In this document: positions 58,576 through 64,000 of the stretch, piece after piece | Position numbering within the stretch: position 1 is the first letter of the stretch | How the letters are laid out: the number at the start of each line of letters is the position of its first letter | Origin: Streptomyces lincolnensis | GTDB lineage: Bacteria; Actinomycetota; Actinomycetes; Streptomycetales; Streptomycetaceae | DNA: 64,000 nt | Assembly: GCF_001685355.1 (NCBI RefSeq) | Contig: NZ_CP016438.1 | Location: 7,068,001-7,132,000 of the forward strand | Reading direction: 5' to 3' | Notes under the pieces: model-generated | Told to the model about the DNA's origin: nothing | Databases searched by the model: none | What the model saw: the letters and a program-made list of their open reading frames with translations, nothing else | Program-made: the position numbers and the translations under genes

Positions 58576-58652
58576 CCCAAAGGGGCGCGGGGAACTGCGC
58601 GACAAGCCACTGGGCTGCCGCAGACGGCATGCAACCGTCCGGGGCAGCCCAG
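58576..58652. repeat. Dispersed GCGCGGGGAACTGCGCGAC repeat and hairpin
   Basis: AGGGGCGCGGGGAACTGCGC at 58581 onward followed by GACAAGCCAC is, from memory, a very frequent intergenic motif in Streptomyces. Right after it CTGGGCTGCC (58610-58619) pairs with GGCAGCCCAG (58643-58652), with an inner GACGG/CCGTC. It probably acts as the terminator of conservon 1, which ends at 58672. Confidence 0.6.
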
Positions 58653-58671
58653 TAGCCGCACAACCGGAGTC

Positions 58672-59253
58672 CTACCGAAGACGAGCCATCAACGCATGCT
58701 CCACCAGCGTGATGAGCGCGGACTTCGCATCGGCCCGATGCCGCGCGTCCGTCGTGATGATCGGGGTGTCGGGACCGATCTGCAGGGCTTCCCGGACCTC
58801 GTCCGGGTTGTACGGCTGGTTCCCGTCGAACCCGTTCAGGGCAATCACAAAAGGAAGCCCCGAGTTCTCGAAGTAGTCGACCGCCGGGAAGCAGTCGGCA
58901 AGACGCCTCGTGTCGACGAGGACGATCGCGCCGATCGCGCCGCGCACCAGGTCGTCCCACATGAACCAGAAGCGGTCCTGGCCGGGCGTACCGAAGAGGT
59001 AAAGGATCAGGTCCTGGTCGAGGGTGATACGGCCGAAGTCCATGGCCACGGTGGTCGTGGTCTTGTCTCCGGTGTGGGTGAGGTCGTCGATGCCCGCGCT
59101 CGCGGACGTCATGACGGCCTCGGTGCGCAGCGGGTTGATCTCCGAGACGGCGCCGACGAACGTGGTCTTGCCCACGCCGAAGCCGCCAGCCACCACGATC
59201 TTCGCGGACGTGGTGGAGCGGGAAGGCCCTCCGCTAGAGCTTGCGAAGTCCAC
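58672..59253 (-). CDS. cvnD1: Conservon GTPase
   Basis: A 193-residue small Ras-like GTPase, last gene of the conservon. P-loop GGFGVGKTTFVGAVSE (23-38), a switch region with TTTTVAMDFGR, the G3-like LFGTPGQDRFWFMWD and the NGFDG base-specificity region. No membrane anchor is visible. In Streptomyces conservons the GTPase interacts with the roadblock and DUF742 partners. GTG start at 59253, overlapping the upstream gene by 20 bases. Numbering as conservon 1 is by memory of S. coelicolor gene order. Confidence 0.95.
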   Translation of the reverse strand: MDFASSSGGPSRSTTSAKIVVAGGFGVGKTTFVGAVSEINPLRTEAVMTSASAGIDDLTHTGDKTTTTVAMDFGRITLDQDLILYLFGTPGQDRFWFMWDDLVRGAIGAIVLVDTRRLADCFPAVDYFENSGLPFVIALNGFDGNQPYNPDEVREALQIGPDTPIITTDARHRADAKSALITLVEHALMARLR

Positions 59254-59830
59254 TGAGCACCCTTTCGAGCAGTGTCACGTCTGGCTGGCCGCCGGCGTTC
59301 TCGTCGCCGCCGGGCTGATGAATGGCGACCAGGCCCGCCTCCGCCAAGTCGGCGACGAGGATCCTGGCCACGCCGAGAGGGATCGTGAGGAGCGCCGAGA
59401 TCTCGGCGACCGACTTGATTTCCCGGCAGAGGTGGCAGATCCGCTGATGCTCGGGCAACTGGCCCTGCATCTGATGCGGCTGCGCGGTGGTGTGCACCAG
59501 TGCCTCGATGGCGAGCTGGTAGCGCGGGCGGGTGCGGCCGCCCGTCATGGCGTACGGGCGCACCAGCGGGTTGCTGGCGCCTCCCGCGGGTGAAGGCTCA
59601 GGGGTGCGTCGGTGTGGCTGCACGGGCTGGATGCGCGGGGCCGGCGGCTGGTCGTACGGCGACGGCCCGGGACCCTGGGGGCCCTGGGGCGCGTACGGCT
59701 GCTGACGCCGCTGGCTCGGTGCGGAGGGGAAGTTGTACCGGTTCGGGTTCTGCGAACCGTCACCCTGGCCGCCCTGGGCAGGGCCGTACGACCAATCGCC
59801 CGCTGACGAACCGCCTGGGGGTGTTGCCAC
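59234..59830 (-). CDS. cvnC1: Conservon DUF742 protein
   Basis: A 198-residue protein with a long Pro/Gln/Gly-rich N-terminal half (residues 1-85) and the DUF742 winged-helix-like domain (about 90-195): LVRPYAMTGGRTRPRYQLAIEALV, EHQRICHLCREIKSVAEISALL and GVARILVADLAEAGLVAIH. It is thought to link the sensor/roadblock part to the GTPase. Start GTG at 59830 behind GGAGGAG is preferred over 59860. Overlaps cvnD by 20 bases. Confidence 0.94.
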   Translation of the reverse strand: MATPPGGSSAGDWSYGPAQGGQGDGSQNPNRYNFPSAPSQRRQQPYAPQGPQGPGPSPYDQPPAPRIQPVQPHRRTPEPSPAGGASNPLVRPYAMTGGRTRPRYQLAIEALVHTTAQPHQMQGQLPEHQRICHLCREIKSVAEISALLTIPLGVARILVADLAEAGLVAIHQPGGDENAGGQPDVTLLERVLSGLRKL

Positions 59831-59926
59831 TTTCTCTCCTCCTCCGACTGTGCCGGGCACCCATCACTGTGGAGCCGCGTCCCGAAACCTTACGGCCCCG
59901 GGACGCCAAAACGCACCGTCTGTCTG

Positions 59927-60340
59927 TCAGTTGAGCAGGCTCCCCTGGAGCTCCGCACGCAGATCGGGCGTCAGGACCGAACCGGCACGGTCCACCAGAA
60001 GAGCCATCTCGTACCCGATGAGACCGATGTCCGCCTCCGGATGCGCCAGAACCGCGAGCGACGAACCGTCGGATACGGACATGATGAACAGGAATCCCCG
60101 CTCCATCTCCACAACGGTCTGGTTCACCGCGCCACCCTCGAAGATGCGCGAGGCACCCGCGGTCAGCGAGGTCAGACCGGAGGCGACGGCCGCAAGCTGG
60201 TCGGCACGGTCGCGCGGAAAGCCTTCGGACATCGCCAGAAGGAGTCCGTCGGCGGAGACCACCACGGTGTGGGACACCCCCGGGGTGTTGTCCACGAAGT
60301 TGGTGATCAACCAGTTCAGGTTCTGCGCCGCCTGGCTCAT
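59927..60340 (-). CDS. cvnB1: Conservon roadblock/LC7 protein
   Basis: A 137-residue roadblock/LC7-domain protein: SQAAQNLNWLITNFVDNTPGV, HTVVVSADGLLLAMSEGFPRD, the hydrophobic GLTSLTAGASRIFEGG and the FLFIMSVSDGSSLAVLAHPEAD strand. In small-GTPase systems this domain acts as GAP/GEF-like partner, here for CvnD. It starts ten bases after cvnA ends (ATG 60340; an in-frame GTG at 60349 is also possible). No special features. Confidence 0.95.
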   Translation of the reverse strand: MSQAAQNLNWLITNFVDNTPGVSHTVVVSADGLLLAMSEGFPRDRADQLAAVASGLTSLTAGASRIFEGGAVNQTVVEMERGFLFIMSVSDGSSLAVLAHPEADIGLIGYEMALLVDRAGSVLTPDLRAELQGSLLN

Positions 60341-60350
60341 CGGGCTCACA

Positions 60351-63300
60351 CTAACGCTCCTGGTTGTAGGTGCTGTCAGAACCGAAGCCCTGACCGTTCG
60401 TTTCACTGCCTGCGGTGCGTCCTCGCTGGACACCGCGGCGCAGGTTGCTCAGCCTGCCCCGGATGTCCTCGGGGGCGCGGGAGACCTGTGGGCCGCCCTG
60501 TGGGGTCGACTCGGCGGCTCCCTCGACCAGGTTGGCCTTGGGCACCCGCCGCGGCAGGCCGGAGGAGGTGACCCCGCCCGCCTTGGGCTTCCGGAGCTGC
60601 GAGGCCTGCTGCCAGCGCGCGTCGTTCGCCGAGCGCCAGGAGTCGGTGCCGTTGCTCTCCGGCGTGGAGGCCGGCGGCTCCTGGTTCGCAGGCCGCGTGC
60701 CGTTCGAGCCGTTCGCGCCGCCCGCGGTGGATCCGCGGCGGGGAAGGCCGGCGTCGGTCAGCTGGTGACCCGCGGTGGAGGGGCCCGGCCCCGGACGGTC
60801 GAAGCCTACGCGGTCCTGCTCGCTCACGTCAGCGGCCTGCGCGGATTCCGCTTCCGGAGCGTACTGGTCCGGGTATCCGTTCCGGTAGCCGTCCGACTGC
60901 GGCCAGTCATCCTGGTAGGACGGCTCTTCGAACGCCGAGAACCTCTCCGGCGCCGCACCCTGGGCCGGCGCGGGCTCCTCCTGAGCCGGCTCCGTATACG
61001 AGGGCTCCGGGTAGCCGCCGTTCGACGGGTAGCCGCCGTTCTGCGGCACGGAGCCGTTCTGGCCGCCGTTCGGGGAGAACAGGTCGTTCTGCGGCAGACC
61101 GCCGTTCGGCGCGTAGTACTGCTCGTCGTACGCCGGGCGCTGCTGCTCTTCGTACGCCGGCTGCTGCTGCTCTTCGTACGCCGGCTGCTGCTGCTCTTCG
61201 TACGCCGGCTGCTGCGGCTCTTCGTAGGCGGGCTGCCGGTCGAACGCGGCGGGGTCGGGGTGCTGCTGCTCCTGGAAGTCGCCCTGGGCGTTGCCGTAGC
61301 CGGACCGGGCGTCGAAGCCCTCGGCGTAGGCGGCGGACTCCGGGGACTCCTGGCCGTGGTTCTGGGCCTCCAGGGCCGCCCGGCGCTCCTCGCGCATCAG
61401 GGAGCGGCCCACCGGGTCCAGCTCACGTATGTCGTCCGGGACCTCGGCGTAGCGGCTGTCGTCGAAGCCCAGCTCCGCGGCCGTGCGCATCGGCAGGCCG
61501 TTGCTGAAGTCCTCGCCCTGGTAGCGCTGCTCCGGGATGATCTGCGAGACGGTGAACTCGTCCTGCATCGGCTGCTGCTCGCCGCCGCCACCGCCGTGGG
61601 TGATCGCGTCGGGCAGCATGACCAGGGAGGTCGTGCCGGCCTGCTCGCCGGAGGGGCGCAGCTGGACGCGGATGCCGTGCCGGTCGGAGAGGCGGCCGAC
61701 CACGAAGAGGCCCATGCGCTGCGAGATCGCGGCGTCCACGGTGGGCGGGTTCGCGAGCTTGTGGTTGATGTCCGCGAAGTCCTCGGCGGTCAGACCGATG
61801 CCCTTGTCGTGGATCTCGATCATGATGCGGCCGTCGGGGAGACGGGTCGCGGTGACGCGGACCTTGGTCTGCGGCGAGGAGAACGTGGTGGCGTTCTCCA
61901 GCAGCTCGGCGAGCAGGTGCACGAGGTCGGTGACCGCGCGGCCGTGGATCTCGGCCTCCGGGACGCCGGACAGCTCGATGCGCTCGTACTGCTCCACCTC
62001 GGAGGAGGCGGCGCGCAGCACGTCGACCAGCGGGACCGGCTGGTCCCAGCGGCGGCCGGGCTCCTCGCCGGCGAGGACCAGGAGGTTCTCGCCGTTGCGG
62101 CGCATACGGGTGGCCAGGTGGTCCAGCTTGAAGAGGTTCTCCAGCTGGTCCGGGTCCGCCTCGTTGTTCTCCAGGTCGGTGATCAGGGTCAGCTGGCCCT
62201 CGATCAGGGACTGGTTGCGGCGCGAGAGGTTGGTGAAGATCGCGTTGATGTTGCCCCGCAGCAGGGCCTGCTCGGAGGCGAGCCGGACCGCCTCGCGGTG
62301 GACCTGGTCGAAGGCGCGGGCGACCTCGCCGATCTCGTCCCGGGTGTTGATCGGGATGGGCTGGACACGGGTGTCCACCCGGCCCGGGTCGGTGCGCGAG
62401 AGCTGGTCGACCAGCATCGGCAGCCGCTGCTCGGCGATACCGAAGGCGGCGTTGCGCAGCTGGCGCATCGCACGGGACATCTGGCGGGCCACCATGCCGG
62501 CCAGGATGAACGCGGCGAGCAGGGCGACGACGACGGCGGCACCGGTGATCAGCGCGTCCCGCTTGGCGCTGTCGGCGATGTCGGAGGCCTCGCTCACCGC
62601 GGTGTTGGCCAGATCCGTCTCGATCTTGTTGTACGCGTTGAACTTGAGCGTGGTGAGCGCCCACCAGTTCTGCGCGGTGACGCCCTGCTGGGCCAGCTCG
62701 GCACGGGCGCTGGGGTCCGTCGAGGACAGCGCGCCGAGCCGGGTGACCATCGCGGTGTCACCGGAGGGCGGCGGCACGTAGTCCGGGTCCTTGGCCTTGG
62801 CCTCCTGGGCCATCCGCGCGCCCTCGGCCCTGATCTGCCGGACTGCCTCGACCAGCTTGGCGTTGTCCTCCTCGGTACCGCCGCTCTGGTACTCCTGGAT
62901 GGCGATGCCCTCCAGGTAGGCGTACGAGGACAGGGCGACGCGCTGCTTGGCCAGGTCCGCGGCGTCGGGGCCGGGCTTGATCAGCATGTGCATACCGATG
63001 GAACGGTCCAGGGAGACCGCGCCCTTGGTCAGCGAGATCGCGTAGACCGTACGGCCGTAGCTGGTGATGTTGCCGGTGCCCAGGCCGAGCTCGTTGGCGA
63101 ACTCCAGCAGCCGGTGCTCGGTCTCGACGTAGCCCTCTTCGGTCTCCACGCCGTCGAGCCGGTCGGTGTAGGCGGCCTTGCGCAGGTCCGTCAGCTTCGG
63201 CTCGACCTCGCGGAAGCGGTCCAGGCGGCGCACCAGGTTGGCCCGGTCCGGCATGCTCTTGACGGCCTCGTCGAAGGCGTCGGCCGCCTTGTCGGTGTTC

Positions 63301-63692
63301 GCACGGGCCTGGACGACCGTCGGGTCCTTCTGGCCCTTGCCCTGGAGCAGGGGCGCGGCGGTGACGTCACGCTCGACGAGCAGTTCGTTGCCGTAGGCGA
63401 GCGCGGCCCGCACCAGACGCGCGGTGTTCTCCGCGTCCTCGGCCTCCTGCCAGGTGTCGATCGAGCTCTTCACCTGGAAGCCGCCCATGACGAGGCCGAC
63501 CATCACGGGTATGAGCAGGATCGCGTTCAGCCGGGTCGGCACCCGCCAGTTCCGGGGGGAGAGACGGCCGCCGCTCGGAGCGGGCACCGCCGTTGGTTCC
63601 GATCCGGGCACAGGGGCGGGCGCCGCTCCGCGCGGCGGCGGGGTGAAGTTGCCCCGGGCCGACGGCTCGGGACCGTTCTTGCTTCGCCTCAC
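60351..63692 (-). CDS. cvnA1: Conservon sensor-kinase-like membrane protein
   Basis: A 1113-residue protein. Short disordered Pro-rich start, membrane helix at about 57-75, a large extracytoplasmic nitrate/nitrite-sensing-like region (about 80-375), second helix at 380-402, HAMP (about 402-465), a dimerisation helix with His525 in LFKLDHLATRM, and a HATPase domain (N-box with Asn600 in LLENATTFSS, DKGIGL at 629). The last 400 residues are disordered, Gln/Pro/Glu-rich, with tandem PAYEEQQQ units. GTG 63692 behind GGAAGG gives the usual RRSKNGPEPSARGNFTPPP start. First gene of the operon. Confidence 0.94.
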   Translation of the reverse strand: MRRSKNGPEPSARGNFTPPPRGAAPAPVPGSEPTAVPAPSGGRLSPRNWRVPTRLNAILLIPVMVGLVMGGFQVKSSIDTWQEAEDAENTARLVRAALAYGNELLVERDVTAAPLLQGKGQKDPTVVQARANTDKAADAFDEAVKSMPDRANLVRRLDRFREVEPKLTDLRKAAYTDRLDGVETEEGYVETEHRLLEFANELGLGTGNITSYGRTVYAISLTKGAVSLDRSIGMHMLIKPGPDAADLAKQRVALSSYAYLEGIAIQEYQSGGTEEDNAKLVEAVRQIRAEGARMAQEAKAKDPDYVPPPSGDTAMVTRLGALSSTDPSARAELAQQGVTAQNWWALTTLKFNAYNKIETDLANTAVSEASDIADSAKRDALITGAAVVVALLAAFILAGMVARQMSRAMRQLRNAAFGIAEQRLPMLVDQLSRTDPGRVDTRVQPIPINTRDEIGEVARAFDQVHREAVRLASEQALLRGNINAIFTNLSRRNQSLIEGQLTLITDLENNEADPDQLENLFKLDHLATRMRRNGENLLVLAGEEPGRRWDQPVPLVDVLRAASSEVEQYERIELSGVPEAEIHGRAVTDLVHLLAELLENATTFSSPQTKVRVTATRLPDGRIMIEIHDKGIGLTAEDFADINHKLANPPTVDAAISQRMGLFVVGRLSDRHGIRVQLRPSGEQAGTTSLVMLPDAITHGGGGGEQQPMQDEFTVSQIIPEQRYQGEDFSNGLPMRTAAELGFDDSRYAEVPDDIRELDPVGRSLMREERRAALEAQNHGQESPESAAYAEGFDARSGYGNAQGDFQEQQHPDPAAFDRQPAYEEPQQPAYEEQQQPAYEEQQQPAYEEQQRPAYDEQYYAPNGGLPQNDLFSPNGGQNGSVPQNGGYPSNGGYPEPSYTEPAQEEPAPAQGAAPERFSAFEEPSYQDDWPQSDGYRNGYPDQYAPEAESAQAADVSEQDRVGFDRPGPGPSTAGHQLTDAGLPRRGSTAGGANGSNGTRPANQEPPASTPESNGTDSWRSANDARWQQASQLRKPKAGGVTSSGLPRRVPKANLVEGAAESTPQGGPQVSRAPEDIRGRLSNLRRGVQRGRTAGSETNGQGFGSDSTYNQER
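61125..61232 (-). repeat. Tandem 24-bp coding repeat in cvnA1
   Basis: About four and a half units of 24 bases (TCTTCGTACGCCGGCTGCTG with a CTGC end) encode PAYEEPQQ, PAYEEQQQ, PAYEEQQQ, PAYEEQQR and PAYDEQYY. Units 2 and 3 are nearly identical in DNA, so copy number is likely variable between strains. Confidence 0.85.
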
Positions 63693-64000
63693 TCGACCAA
63701 CAACCTTCCGGCGGTCGGCACCAACGTTGTGCCGCAGTGTCTCAGAGCCCAGTACGCCTCGACTGTGAGTACGTCTTTGACTATTGGGCAGTTCAGGCAT
63801 TCCAGCACGTCGGCCTACGCACCTCCAAACAGTCGGGGGTGGGCATGAGACGTGATGTAAGCCCTAGATAAAACGGTCATAAAGAGCGAGCCCCGTCAAA
63901 TGACGGGGCCTTCGTGCGCGCAGCGGCACCAGTTGACCGCGACGCGTGGCCATACCACCCGATTCCTCTGCCGAAACGTTATGAACACCGGGGCCGACCG
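63693..64000. other. Upstream region of conservon 1, with a terminator
   Basis: No gene is supported in these 308 bases. The cvnA1 promoter must lie here. At 63890-63897 GCCCCGTC pairs with GACGGGGC at 63902-63909 around AAAT, followed on the plus strand by CTTCGT: a terminator probably serving a gene beyond the right edge or ending a plus-strand transcript. An AT-richer run at 63862-63883 precedes it. Confidence 0.55.

Noticed and set aside
61125..61232. CRISPR-like short repeats
   Set aside because: Repeats are contiguous 24-bp units within a coding frame, without spacers.
59733..63848. A 1371-codon plus-strand frame opposite the conservon
   Set aside because: Antisense to cvnA-C, with no family signature and wrong codon-position GC pattern.

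Overview
The window is chromosomal DNA of a Streptomyces or very close relative. GC is very high with strong third-position GC bias in the real genes. Many starts are GTG and some TTG. Signal peptides and lipoboxes are of actinobacterial type, and gene order matches, from memory, the SCO5508-SCO5544 core region of S. coelicolor. No tRNA, rRNA, intact transposase or CRISPR array was seen. Most of the window is conserved core metabolism with short accessory inserts.

Layout. 1-3225: the start of a PQQ-type sugar dehydrogenase lipoprotein, a decayed 15-bp/pentapeptide-like repeat tract, an aldo/keto reductase and a 2-hydroxyacid dehydrogenase. 3471-6751: a very His/Arg-rich small protein translationally coupled (GTGA) to a membrane PAS-GGDEF-EAL protein whose EAL part is degenerate. 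6748-12336: ilvB-ilvN-ilvC behind a leader-peptide attenuator, then serA. 12344-14557: a drug-efflux MFS gene and a divergent TetR gene around iterated operator repeats. 14544-19437: a four-gene peptide/nickel-type ABC importer with a fused permease, read leftwards from a promoter carrying a Zur-like box. 19726-23849: an accessory cassette of an alpha/beta hydrolase, a caspase-like protease fused to a STAND-type ATPase, and a propeller protein. This is the best candidate for an undescribed, possibly defence-related, system. 23886-28186: proline catabolism (PucR-type regulator, proline dehydrogenase, P5C dehydrogenase) with a hairpin-rich element between the two enzyme genes.

28244-38947: a quinone-oxidoreductase-like enzyme, a 43-residue protein, a Tat-exported metallophosphatase, leuB, ilvE, a secreted serine hydrolase, a helix-turn-helix membrane protein, a TolB-like propeller, and cimA behind its own Ile-codon leader and attenuator. 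Together with ilvBNC this puts much of branched-chain amino acid synthesis in one window (citramalate route, acetolactate synthase, KARI, IPM dehydrogenase, aminotransferase). 38991-48684: an orphan SLATT protein, a family 3 glycosidase, a TPM-like membrane protein, a trypsin homologue, a decayed gene fragment, a Cmx-type efflux pump and a GT87-like membrane protein. 48949-56512: an HTH-nSTAND-WD40 protein, a YdeI-like protein, a YceI protein with a 15-bp inverted-repeat operator, and a PL8 lyase.

56667-58514 holds accB-accE, the carboxyltransferase and epsilon subunits of an acyl-CoA carboxylase. 58672-63692 holds conservon 1 (cvnA-D) read leftwards: a membrane sensor-kinase-like protein, a roadblock protein, a DUF742 protein and a small GTPase, which is a eukaryote-like G-protein signalling module typical of Streptomyces.
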